Source: Palsa-504 sp963808315 (lineage in GTDB: Bacteria; Actinomycetota; Actinomycetes; Streptosporangiales; Streptosporangiaceae). Taken from it: a stretch of 64,000 bases of DNA. The position numbers were made by a program, and so were the translations under genes. The stretch lies in assembly GCA_963808315.1 (NCBI GenBank), contig CAWEFK010000036.1, forward strand, positions 372,001 through 436,000. The letters run 5' to 3'. The notes under the pieces are model-generated. The model saw only the letters and a program-made list of their open reading frames with translations. It made no database searches and had not been told where the DNA came from. This document shows positions 44,691 to 54,414 of this stretch, one piece after another. The first letter of the stretch is position 1, and each line of letters starts with the position of its first letter.

Positions 44691-46069
44691 CAATGAAAGC
44701 TCCTCTGGTCTTGCCTGTTACTGCATGGCGTCCGTCGGGTCTTGGGTCGCGAAAATCCTCAGCGCGTCGAGGGGCCAAGACGACGAGGAGAAACGCTGCT
44801 AGTACCGCCGGTTCAAAGAGCGGCTCCCCGAATACTGAGCATATTCCGATCCCTATGAAGGCTAGTAGCGAACTCTCGCCAGCCCAGTTGCCGATTCTTG
44901 GGCGGACCATGCCCGTCGCCAGCCCATCACGATCAGGGCACCCACCAAAGCGGCTCCAAGTAGTCCCGTTTGAGAGAGACTGTAAGTAGGGTGTTATGGG
45001 CATAGGTCAAGCTGGAGAAGTTCATCGCAGAGATGGCATAGGTACTGGTGTTATGGTAATACACCGGAAGTTGAGCGGAGAAGTGCAGGTAACCAACGCC
45101 AAGCAGCGGCTCATGGAGGAACATCCGGAGCGCGCTGCTCCACAGATCGAGCCGAACAAGCCCGGAGGTGTCGAGGTTACTGTTGATCCAGACCGTGCTC
45201 ATTCGGGCGAGGACGGCGCGCAGGCAAGAGCGGCACCAGGCAGCACGCCGCCACTGAGGCGCCAATTAGGCCGCGAACAGAGCGGCGCACGGCGAACACA
45301 GCTACCACCGCCAGCGCACCGAAATACGAGGCCCTGCTGAACGAGTATGCGACCCCAATGAGCAGTACAGCGATTCCTGCGGCAACGGCAAATTTCGCTA
45401 ATGCCGCCGCGGGCATGTGGGTAAAATGCGAGCAGTACGCACAGAGCAAGCACAAAGAAAGCACCTTCGGTGTTATGGTTCAGCGCGCCGGTCTGGCTGC
45501 TGCTGTGCGGCGCTGTTCACTGCTGAGATGCTTACCGAAGCGAGCGAGGGATGAGCGTGCGGTCGGGATCTCTGCGAGCGCGACGCAGACGGCCGAGAAG
45601 GCAAAAGCGATAGCGGCACGGCGAGTGATCAAATTGGGGCCCGCGATTAGCGGAATGCTCAATAGCACGACAGCCGAGCGTAAGCATTCCAAGTATGTCT
45701 ACCTTGCTGCCGACGCTTACCCCGCCGATCAGGGCTCGCTGATCCAAGAAAATAGCAAACTAGTGTGATTCCGAGCGCTGCGGTCGCCATCCGTCGCGGG
45801 AACGTTCGGCGCGCGGCAATTTGCCCGACGAGACAGGCAATGACCAGTATAGGAAGATCCCTCCCCGTTACCAGTTTGACGCCAAACGTAGTTTGTGAAA
45901 CTGGCATGGCGATCGCGAGTATATAGAGGCCGATGTCCGGTATGGCGACGACTAGGAGCAAGACCAAGACATCTAGCATCTCAATGGTCTGTAGGGTGCT
46001 GCGGGCGGAGAGCGCACCACAGCCGATCGCGAGCGCCATCACGATGAAACCGAAAGCCGTTGAACGCAC
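44683..46069 (-). pseudogene. O-antigen ligase/polymerase-like membrane protein (Wzy), about four frameshifts
   Basis: Hydrophobic segments in alternating frames (FIVMALAIGCGAL; VLVLLLVVAIPDIGLYILAIAM; DLPILVIACLVGQIA; KFAVAAGIAVLLIGVAYSFSRASYFGALAVVAVFAV) and a loop SALRMFLHEPLLGVGYLHFSAQLPVYYHNTSTYA with NFSSLTYAHNTLLTV. SRASY and AHN(T)-type blocks are characteristic of Wzy_C proteins. C-terminal helices end at 44683. It would polymerise repeat units outside the membrane. The N-terminal limit is uncertain; GTG 46069 is used. Confidence 0.65.
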
Positions 46070-46159
46070 ATTGCTGAATTCTGTGACCGTGCACCTGGTT
46101 TGTAGGACGCGGAAACGGAACTTCGCAGGGGCTGTGTCGTCCCTTCTGCGAGTGGCTTC

Positions 46160-47430
46160 TTAAAGATATAGGTGGCTGAGGAGGATCATGGCGAAAGCGA
46201 TGTACCCGCTGAGTCGGCTACACCCGCGCCCACGGCCCCGAGCCGAGAGCACAAGTGCGAGGAGGGTTATCAGCCCGGCGGTCACTCCAGCCGCCGCAGC
46301 CATGACTACCGGTCGTAGATTGTCTGTGCCAGAAAAATATGTCTGGGTTGTTCGTGCAGCGCTGAAGATGATCAGGCCAGGAAGCATAGACCAGACGACA
46401 GTCACTGAATCGCGGTACGGCGATCCGTATAGGACGGGGACGACTATTGGTGCGGCCACCGCGACGGCCGCCGCGAGCGCCGTGGTGGTGATCATTACCG
46501 CTACGGCGATTCGTTGTGTTGCGGCCCTGTTGACCACGCCCGAGGTAACCTGGGGGAACATAACCAGGCCTACTGCCACTGGCAGCAGCAGGAGTGCCTC
46601 GGCGAACGGCAGCGCCACAGCGTACAGCGCTACGGCCGTTGTGCCCGCCAGAATCTGGATGACCGGCACATCCATGCGCAGCATGCCGTACTGGACCAGG
46701 TTTGGTAGGTAAGCGCGCAGTGCATATGAACCGTACTGGCGCATTGGTACGCCCTCGCCGTCACCATGTACGCGCTTGGTCGCCAGCATGAGAAGCGCGA
46801 TGATGCCGAGCAGCTTGGCTCGCTCCGTAACAGCAAAACAGGCGACCACTGTGAAATGGCCGGCCACTAGCAAGATAACGACTCCAACGAGATAGACGGC
46901 CATCGTGCCGGCCATTACGACGTTGTAAACAGCCGTGCGGCCTCGTCCGATCTCCGCAGTCCCGAGCAGGGTCAAGAGCAAACTCGCCGGGCACAGTGCG
47001 GCGCTGAGCAGGGCCAGTCCAGGGTCAAGCCCGAGGCGCACAACTGGCCACAGCAAACCTGCGAGCCACCAGGCGGCGGCGATCGCAGTCCCACCCCCAA
47101 GGCGAACACCAAGGCACGGCGTACGACCTGGCGGAAGGCGGAGTGTGACTGGCCTGCGAACCGGAGATTGGCAGTGTCAAGGCCAAGTAGTCCCATGATG
47201 CCGATAACAGCCGGAACTGCTATAAGGACGGCTAGTTCGCCGCGCCCGTGCGGTCTCAGTACGCGCGTTGCGACGATACTCGCGCCAAGGCTGAAGAAGG
47301 AGGCACCTACTCGGGCGGTGACCGTCCCGACGACCGTGCCCAGTCGAAGTCCTGGAACAGCTCCGTCGCGCGGAGACCGGGCGCTACCCGCCAGGCACTG
47401 TGTCGGCAAGGCTCGGGCGAATGTAAACAA
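46160..47430 (-). pseudogene. Polysaccharide flippase of the MOP/Wzx type, one frameshift
   Basis: About 420 residues and 12 hydrophobic helices. The first frame has GTVTARVGASFFSLGASIVATRVLRPHGRGELAVL, the usual start of Wzx-type proteins. Near 47090 the frame changes to LDPGLALLSAALCPASLLLTLLGTAEIGRGR and continues through YGMLRMDVPVIQILAG, LYAVALPFAEALLLLPVAVGLVMFPQV and ILLSHLYL at the end. It would turn the lipid-linked repeat unit to the outer face. In line with the polymerase and glycosyltransferase genes downstream. Confidence 0.72.
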
Positions 47431-47771
47431 CGGTAGCCCCCGTATCCGCGGTCCAGCTCGATGTAGCTCGATGTATCTGTTACACTACATGTAGTTACGG
47501 AGTGGATCGGGTCAACGGTGGGATAGCGAACAAGAGGTGATGCGCTGAATCGCCTAGACGGGCGATGTCCAGTGGGTTCCGAAATGATAGCTGTAGAGTC
47601 TTCGGCCACAAGGCCTCCCCGCCGGGTCTGCGCACTGGGAAAGCGATTAGGGAGGTTATGTACACATGCGCGCTGGTTAAATGACGGTATGTCTCGTCTG
47701 GGTCGCGGTGGGGTATATGTGCAGCGACGCTTCCCATACCGTTCAGCCGCGTATGTGAGACTCGTTTGACT
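47431..47771. other. Divergent intergenic region between flippase and 2-epimerase genes
   Basis: No gene is seen. It separates two oppositely directed groups of exopolysaccharide genes, so it should carry promoters in both directions. The only structured sequence noticed is the direct repeat and palindrome at 47455-47495. Confidence 0.5.
47455..47495. promoter_or_regulatory. Direct repeat plus palindrome, possible regulator site
   Basis: AGCTCGATGT occurs twice in tandem (47455-47464 and 47465-47474), followed 9 bases later by the perfect 12-base palindrome ACTACATGTAGT (47484-47495). It lies just upstream of the flippase gene. A binding site for a dimeric regulator is possible; no regulator gene is linked. 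Confidence 0.4.
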
Positions 47772-48854
47772 ATGGGTGACTGTGAAGAAGATTGGACGCG
47801 TGTGCGAGTCTTGAGTGTTGTCGGCGCCCGCCCGCAATTCATGAAGCTTGCGTCAATTGATCATGCGCTTATAGCTCACGGATATGATCATGTTATCGTG
47901 CACACTGGGCAGCATTATGATCGGCTGCTGTCAGGGGTCTTCTTTGAAGACCTTGCCATCACAGCCCCAAGATTTAACCTGAAGGTGGGCTCAGGTAGCC
48001 ATGCTGAGCAAATAGCCCGAATTCTGTTGGCTTTGGAGCCTGTCCTTGAGGAGGCGCGACCCGATTGGGTAATGGTGTACGGGGACACGAACTCGACATG
48101 GGCGGCGCGCTCGCTGCCGCGCAGAAAAATTTGCCCGTGGCGCATCTCGAGGCTGGCCTCTGTCAGGTCTTCTACCGGAAGATGCCCGAGGAACGTAACC
48201 GTGTCCTCGCTGATCATCTCGCCGACCTGCTGTTTGCGCCGTCGGCGATCGGCGTCGCCAACCTCGCAGAGAAGGACTGGCCTCGCGCACAGTACTTGTT
48301 GGCGACGTGATGGTAGATATTCTCATGCTGGTACACGCCAAGGTTTCTGCGGCGCCTGCAGAATATCTCCCGGCGTTCGCGCGCGGAGGGCCGTATCTTC
48401 TGGCAACGGTTCACCGGGCTGAGACAACCGACGACACAGATCGTCTTGCAGCCACGCTTGATGCGCTGGCAGCCTGCCCGCTTCCTGTGTGGCTGCTCGC
48501 GCATCCGCGACTTGCGGAAAGGGCCAGAAGTTAGGTCTCGCTCTGTCGGCCGGCGCTCTGCATGCCGTCGATCCTTTGTCCTATCCCGCCATGATCGCGG
48601 CTATGGTGGGATCCAGCGGAATCATCACTGACTCCGGTGGCCTGCAAAAAGAGGCTCTGCTGCTTGGCGTGCCATGCACGACACTCCGGGACCGCACGGA
48701 ATGGCCAGAGACGCTAGAGGACGGATGGAACGTTCTAGTCCCGAAGCTCGGGCGGCTTTCCTCCGTGGTGACGCGCCCCCGTCCGGCTGGGGAACCCCCG
48801 CAACCGTACGGTGACGGCCCGCAGCATCAGGCGTGTCATCGCGGAACTCGTTAA
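47772..48854 (+). pseudogene. UDP-N-acetylglucosamine 2-epimerase-type enzyme (WecB/WbpI-like), three frameshifts
   Basis: The first frame has VLSVVGARPQFMKLASIDHAL, HTGQHYDRLLSGVFFEDL, HAEQIARILLALEPVLEEARPDWVMVYGDTNST. After a shift near 48105 come AAAQKNLPVAHLEAGL and YRKMPEERNRVLADHLADLLFAPS, then ARGGPYLLATVHRAETTDDTDRLAATLDAL and, after another shift near 48520, MVGSSGIITDSGGLQKEALLLGVPCTTLRDRTEWPETLEDGWN. All active-site blocks of the family are visible. ATG 47772 or GTG 47802 is the start. The WbpI type converts the diacetamido-glucuronate sugar to the manno form. Confidence 0.75.
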
Positions 48855-48879
48855 TAGACTAGATGGGAGGCTAGCGTAG

Positions 48880-50132
48880 ATGAAAATCTGGATCCTAAAT
48901 CATTATGCCTCCCCGCCGGATAGGGCGGCCGGAACACGTCACTATGACTTTGGCCGTGTGCTCGCGGGTCAAGGACATGAGGTGACAATCTTTGCGAGTA
49001 GCTACAGTCATTTTAGCAGGCAAGAAGAGAGGCTTTCGCCGGGTGAACGCATGCGTATCGAGTGCGTTGACGGTGTTCGCTTTGTTTGGGTAAGAACTCC
49101 TCCCTACGCTGGTAATAATTATCGCCGCGTGGCTAATATGCTAAGTTATGCAGGTCGTACGGTCTTGATCCAGTGCCGGTTTTCCCGTCCTGACGTAATC
49201 GTTGGATCTTCGGTCCACATGGCCGCCGTAGCGGCGGCTTACGTGATCGGCCGTGTACGCGGCGTCCCGTTCGTGTTTGAGGTGCGTGATATCTGGCCGC
49301 AGACGCTAATCGACATGGGAGCCACTGCGGAAGGGCAGCCCTCGCGGCCCGAATTCTGGGTTGGGCGGAGCTATTCTTTTACCGCCGCGCCCGGATGGTC
49401 ATCAGCCTGCTACCTAAGGCGCCGGACTACATTGCCGGACGCGGGATATCGAGAGAGTAAAATCGCTTATATCCCGAACGGAATCGCGGCCCCTCGTCCA
49501 GCGGATAAAACTATGAGTGGCGACTCGGCGGAGCTCGTCGCGAGGATCACGCAGTTGCGCCGTGATGGTCGCGTTATTGCGGGGTATGTCGGGTCACATG
49601 GACGGGCCAATGCGCTGGGCACCCTGGTCCGCGCAGCCCGCGAGTTGCGTGATCGAGGCGAAGACGGGATCGTGTTCGTCTTTGTCGGCGATGGTCCGGA
49701 GAAGGAGGCGTGTCAGCGTCTTGCCCGTCGACCACGATCTTCACAATGTTATTTTCTGGCGGCCAGTACCAAAAAGTAGTGTCCCAGCGGTCCTCGAAGC
49801 ATTCGATGTCACGCTATTCTCGCTTCTTGACGCCTCCGTATTTAAGTACGGCCTGAGCTCCAACAAGCTGTTCGACTATCTGGCGAGCGGTCGGCCGGTG
49901 GTGTCTGCGTGCGCTGTGGAGGAGACGCCGGTGAGCGCTTCCGGCGGAGGTATCTGCGTCCCGCCCGGAAGCGCCCGAGGCGATCGCCGATGCCCTGATC
50001 ACGCTCGCCTCACTAGGCGAGGCGGGTCGCCAAGCCATCGGGGACCGCGGCAAGCGCTGGGTGTATGAGAATCACGATGTGACCGCTCTTGCGGAACGGT
50101 TCCTGCAAGCGCTCGTACAGGCACAGCGATGA
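48880..50132 (+). pseudogene. GT4-family glycosyltransferase (WbuB-like), several frameshifts
   Basis: MKIWILNHYASPPDRAAGTRHYDFGRVLAGQGHEVTIFASS is the typical WbuB-like start. RPDVIVGSSVHMAAVAAAYVIGRVRGVPFVFEVRDIWPQTLIDMG follows. A pair of compensating shifts near 49360 and 49440 hides LFFYRRARMVISLLPKAPDYIAGRGIS. Further: AYIPNGIA, GYVGSHGRANALGTLVRAARELRD, FVFVGDGPEKEACQRLA; after a shift near 49730 DVTLFSLLDASVFKYGLSSNKLFDYLASGRPVVSAC; after another near 49965 IADALITLASLGEAGRQAIGDRGKRWVYENHDV to TGA 50130-50132. It probably adds an N-acetyl amino sugar. Confidence 0.75.
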
Positions 50133-50164
50133 AGTCGGCGAATCGGCTCTTGTGACCGGTAGCC

Positions 50165-51256
50165 TCAAGTTCCTGGGTCTGGAGGGCCGCGGCGACGGCG
50201 TTGACGGCAGTAGCAATCGCCGCCAGATCGTCGGCGGACAGCGCGGGGTGCACCGGCAGCGACAGCACCTCGCGCGCAGCGCGCTCGGTTTCTGGGAGGT
50301 CCAGCGTCCGCCCGAAGGACGGCAGCCGATGATTGGGGATGGGGTAGTACACGCCGCTGCCGATGCCATGCTCGTCCGCCAGGGCCCGGGCGAAGCCGTC
50401 GCGGTCGTCGGGAATCCTGATGGTGTACTGGTGGTAGACGTGGACAGCGCCGTCGGCCACCGGGGGTATGACGACGCCGCAAAGGTTCGCGTCAAGGAAT
50501 TTCGCGTTCTGCTGGCGCTGCTGGGTCCAGCCGGGGAGCTTCGCCAGCTGCGCCCGGCCGATGGCGGCGTGTACGTCGGTCATCCGCGCGTTGAACCCGA
50601 CTAGTCTCGTTCTCGTACTTGCGCTCCATGCCCTGGTTGCGCAGCAGCCGGATCGAGTGGGCCAGCGAGGCATCGGCGCATGACACCATGCCGCCTTCGC
50701 CCGAGGTCATGTTCTTGGTCGGGTAGAGGCTGAACATGCCGAACATGCCGAAGGAGCCGACCGGCCGGCCCTGCCATACGGCGCCGTGGGCCTGGGCGGC
50801 GTCCTCATAGATCGCCAGCCCGTGACGATCGGCGACCGCGCCGAGCCGGGTCATGTTGGCCGGATGCCCGTAAAGGTGTACCGGCATGATGCCCTTGGTG
50901 CGCTCGGTCACCGCTGCCTCGACGGCGCCGGAGTCGAGGCAGAACTGGTCCGGCTCGATATCGGCGAAGACCGGGGGGCGCCGGTGAGGGCGACCGAGTT
51001 GGCCGTCGCCGCGAACGTGAACGAGGGACGATGACCTCGTCTCCTGGCCCGACCCCGGCGGCGAGCAGGCCAAGGTGCAGTCCGGCCGTGCCGGAGCTGA
51101 CGGCGACGCAGTCCCGGCCCGGCCACCAGCTGGTCGGCGAAGTCCCGCTCGAAAGCGGCGACCTCCGGGCCGCTGAGCGATCATGCCGCTGCGCAGGACG
51201 CGGTCGACCGCGGTGCGCTCTTCGTCGCCGATGAGCGGCTTGGCAGCGGGGATCAC
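50165..51256 (-). pseudogene. DegT/DnrJ/EryC1/StrS-family sugar aminotransferase (WbpE-like), about three frameshifts
   Basis: MIPAAKPLIGDEERTAVDRVLRSGMIAQ opens the protein; a shifted part hides the glycine-rich ..AVSSGTAGLHLGLLAAGVGPGDEVIVP; then PPVFADIEPDQFCLDSGAVEAAVTERTKGIMPVHLYGHPANM, YEDAAQAHGAVWQG, and the PLP lysine in FSLYPTKNMTSGEGGM. After another shift VGFNARMTDVHAAIGRAQLAKLPGW continues to SLPVHPALSADDLAAIATAV. Its start overlaps the stop of the N-acetyltransferase gene by 4 bases, so these two belong to one pathway. The 3' end is uncertain; 50165 is a nearby stop reached by one more shift. Confidence 0.7.
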
Positions 51257-51871
51257 GAGGTTTGCTCCTGCAGCGTCTCACCTGTTCTGTCGCGTACCCC
51301 GTCGCCAGTCTGCGGGCAGCGGAACTGCCCGTCGTCGGTCGCCACGAGAGGGACTCCGGCTCGCCCGACCCACCGGATGAACCGCGCGGGCGCGCCAGCC
51401 ACGAGAGCGAAGTCGGGAACGTCCGCCACGACGACTGCGCCGGCCGCGACGACGGCCCACCTGCCGACGGTGACCGGAGCGACGCACACTGCACCCGCAC
51501 CGATGGAGGCTCCATAGCGCGACGGTGACGCCGACCGGATCCCAGTCTCCGGCGATCTTGATCGAGCCGTCCGGGGTGACCGCCCGTGGATACCGGTCGT
51601 TGGTGAACACGACGGCCGGGCCCACGAAGACTCCGTCGTCGAGCCATGCGGGCTCGTAGATGAGGGCGTAGTTCTGCACCTTGCACCGCTGTCCCAGCCG
51701 GACCTCGGGGCCGATGTACACGCCGCGGCCGATGATGCAGTCGGCCCCGATCTCGGCATCCTCCCGGATCTGGGCGAGATGCCAGACCGATGCACCCGGC
51801 CCGAGGCGCGCGCGAGGGTCGACCTCTGCGCCTGGCATGACGCGTGAGTCCGCGTGCCATCTGATTGTCAC
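51253..51871 (-). pseudogene. Sugar N-acetyltransferase of the left-handed beta-helix type (WbpD/WlbB-like), frameshifted
   Basis: GTG 51871 opens MTIRWHADSRVMPGAEVDPRARLGPGASVWHLAQIREDAEIGADCIIGRG, a near-complete match to the N-terminal hexapeptide repeats of UDP-2-acetamido-3-amino-glucuronate acetyltransferases (VWHFAQIREGA..G.NCIIGRGVYI). YALIYEPAWLDDGVFVGPAVVFTNDRYPRAVTPDG is also typical. A shift near 51515 leads to GASIGAGAVCVAPVTVGRWAVVAAGAVVVADVPDFALVAGAPARFIRWVG, the end of the family. It acetylates the 3-amino group of the uronate sugar. ATGA-type overlap with the aminotransferase gene. Confidence 0.78.
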
Positions 51872-51877
51872 AGAGAG

Positions 51878-51883
51878 ATTATA
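51878..51883 (-). promoter_or_regulatory. Possible -10 element for a leaderless transcript
   Basis: On the minus strand TATAAT lies 6 bases before GTG 51871. A transcript from it would begin at or next to the start codon, that is leaderless, and no ribosome site is visible. A good -35 is not seen at 17-18 bases, so this is weak. Confidence 0.3.
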
Positions 51884-51904
51884 ACTGATGACTTTGAGTA
51901 TCGG

Positions 51905-52379
51905 GATGTTTTGTGCAGCCGGGTAACGCTCCGTCACCGCCGCCATAGCCGCAATCGCCATTGTTGCCGGCTGTGGAGTCACCCACCATGGCGTGCGGTT
52001 ACCATCACGTACTGCCCGAGATCGTTGCTGTCAGCGCGCGCCCATCTGGTCTGCACGCACCGGGCCAGTGTCCAGTTGACGGCCGCCCAACGCCCGACCT
52101 GTCACTGGTCTGGTCTGGCTGGGAGTCGGCTGGCGACCAGGCTCAGGTGCCCTTCACCGATGAGGTCGACACCCTCGCTGCGGCCTTGCAGACCGAGGTC
52201 ACGCGCCCACCGTCGCCAATCATCGGATCTCGAGGCCGACGCCCGGTCGTGCAGGCCGAAGCCCACCAGACCCTACGCACCCCGGCCCCTGCTGCCGAAA
52301 GTCACACCAGGGCCGCCTGCAAGCGGATGCTGAACGACTTCATCACGGTGGCGAACTGTCGAACTGCACCGTCTACTAG
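51905..52379 (+). pseudogene. Decayed copy of the neighbouring lipoprotein gene
   Basis: One frame shows a lipoprotein signal (AAIAAIAIVAGCGV, lipobox near 51985), another the pattern around DEVDTLAAALQTEVTRPPSPI comparable with NDDAFSLATALQAESRRRPSLI of the gene at 52585. The DNA for RMLNDFIxVAN is nearly identical in both copies, and the end ACCGTCTACTAG matches ACCGTCTACTAA. Between VAN and TVY about 70 bases present in the other copy are missing. Several frame changes make it non-functional. Confidence 0.65.
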
Positions 52380-52584
52380 CCCACGCCATCATGACCGCCG
52401 CACCTGGACCAGCCCGGGCAGTCATCGGGCTCCTTTTTCTCAGGGTCCGGACGCTGCAACCGGCACGCAACCGAACGGCAACCGCGCCGCTACCACCGCG
52501 AATGACACTCGGATCATAACCAATAGGAGACAAAGAGGATACATTTATCCGGAGAAATCTAAGATCTTTAAAACAGGACGAGTC

Positions 52585-53129
52585 ATGAGGCTAAATCGCG
52601 CGGCCGCCACCATCGCCACAGTTGCCATCGCTTCAGCTGCCGTTGTCTCCGGCTGCGGAGCGACTCACACAGGCGGGGTCAGCGTCACCCGCCCCGCCCA
52701 GCACCTAGCCAGCGCGCCACCCGACCAGCACGCCCCGGGTCAGCGCTCCGCTCGACGGCCCCCCAGCGCACTGCCTCGATCGACCCGTCGCTGGCGTGGC
52801 TGGGATCGGCTGGCGGGCAGGCTCAGGTGACCTTCAATGATGACGCCTTTTCGCTGGCCACGGCGCTGCAGGCAGAAAGCCGTCGACGACCGTCGCTAAT
52901 CACCTGGTCTTCGAGGCCGCACGCACGTGTCGTCCGGTCGGAAGCCCAGAAAATCCTCCGCACCCCGGCCCTTCTGCCGAACGACAACCGGGCCGCCTAC
53001 AAGCGGATGCTGAACGACTTCATCGTTGTGGCTAACCTGCTCCAGCCCGGCCCTGGTTACGGCACCACCGCGCAGGATTATGCCGCCTGGTACAAGGCCC
53101 TGAACGCCTCGAACATCACCGTCTACTAA
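52585..53129 (+). pseudogene. Small lipoprotein, one frameshift
   Basis: ATG 52585 follows AGGACGAGTC. The signal AAATIATVAIASAAVVSGCGA has a lipobox ending in Cys, so the protein would be lipid-anchored outside the membrane. After a shift near 52760 the frame reads SIDPSLAWLGSAGGQAQVTFNDDAFSLATALQAESRRRPSLI, then KRMLNDFIVVANLLQPG, ending AAWYKALNASNITVY. The mature part looks helical. Function unknown; one of two tandem copies, the better preserved. Confidence 0.65.
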
Positions 53130-53159
53130 ATACATAACGCCGCGGCGCGCGAGAGATCG

Positions 53160-54346
53160 CTAGCCGCGCGAACCGGTGTAGCTGCCGCAGCCGGCGCAGA
53201 AGTGAGCGCCGGTGGGAAGCTCGGCGCCGCACTCGGTGCAGTGCGCGACCGGGGGAGCCAGCGGCTGGCCGCAGCCCATGCAGAACCGGGCGCCCGCCGG
53301 ATTCGCCGCCTGGCACGACGCGCACACCGGTCCCGCCAAGGTGGTGGGCGCGGAGCTGCGGAGCCTGGGGCGGCGGCCCACCCTGCGGCGGCCTGCCGGG
53401 TGGCGCCTGCGCTGGCCGCCCTGGCCGTAGGGAGGCATCCTTGCTGGGCCGCGGCCTGCTGGGCGGCCTGCTGCTGGGCGAGCTGGTTGGCCTGCTGCAT
53501 GCCCAGGCCGCTGGCCATCCCGAAGCCGGCCCCGAGGAACGCGCCGTCGACCCCGGAGCCGCCCTGGGCCATGCCCTGGCCCGCGCCGAGAGCCATCTCG
53601 CCCTGGGCGTAGTTCTGGAAGCCGCCGGCCAGCTGGGAGTAACTGGTGTCCTTGGCCAGCTGCTTGAGCTGCTTCTCGTCCTCGGGGGAGAGGTTGACGT
53701 CGAAGTTGCCCATCCGGGTCAGCTCGACACCGTAGGCCGCGAGCTGGCCGTTGCCTGCCTCGATGGTGGCCTGCTCGATCTCGGCCGAGTACGCCATCAG
53801 GCCCAGGATGGGCCAGCCGTTGCGCAGGATCTGGGTGGTGACGTGGGTCCGCAGCACCTTGAGCAGCTGATCGGCGACCCAGCCTGCGATCCTCTCGTTG
53901 TCGGTGACGTCGACCGTCGAGGTCAGGTTGGTCACCAGCCGCACCGGATCGGCCACGTGCATCGCGTAGTCGCCGAACACCCGCAGCGTTACGACCAGGC
54001 CGGTCCGCGGGTCCTGCACGTCGTCCACCCGGCCGCCGAACTTGAATCCGGTGAACTCGCGGGTGCCGACGAAGTACAGCTCCGCCCGGTAGGCGTTCCC
54101 GCCGCTGACAGTGTCGATGATCGCGCCGAGCCCAGGCAGCTCGTTGGCGTCGATCTGGTGTCGGCCTGGGCCGAGGGTCTGGACGACCTGGCCCGTGTTG
54201 ACGAACATCGCCATCTCGTCCGCGTTGACGATCGCACGCGTGTAGCGACGGATAGTGATGTCCGGCCATTTGAAGACGATCTGACCTTTGCGGTCATCTG
54301 GTACGGCGATGAACTCCCGCCCGAGCAGTGCCATGAACTGAACCAT
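53160..54346 (-). pseudogene. SPFH-domain protein with C-terminal double zinc ribbon, one frameshift
   Basis: ATG 54346 is preceded by GAGGGAACCGGT. The SPFH/band-7-like part (VQFMALLGREFIAVPDDRKGQIVFKWPDITIRR through RMGNFDVNLSPEDEKQLKQLAKDTSYSQLAGG) is followed by a Gly/Ala/Gln-rich linker with GMQQANQLAQQQAAQQAAAQQ. Near 53430 the frame changes and the end reads CASCQAANPAGARFCMGCGQPL and CTECGAELPTGAHFCAGCG, two four-cysteine zinc ribbons. This is the layout of YdjI/virion-core-type SPFH proteins, which form membrane-associated scaffolds. Divergent from two AIM24 genes with zinc ribbons of their own. Confidence 0.78.
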
Positions 54347-54414
54347 ACCGGTTCCCTCGTTTGGGGCATAAGGCGTTGTCAAAGGTCCTTAGCTGCTATC
54401 TTCCGATCGTGGAA

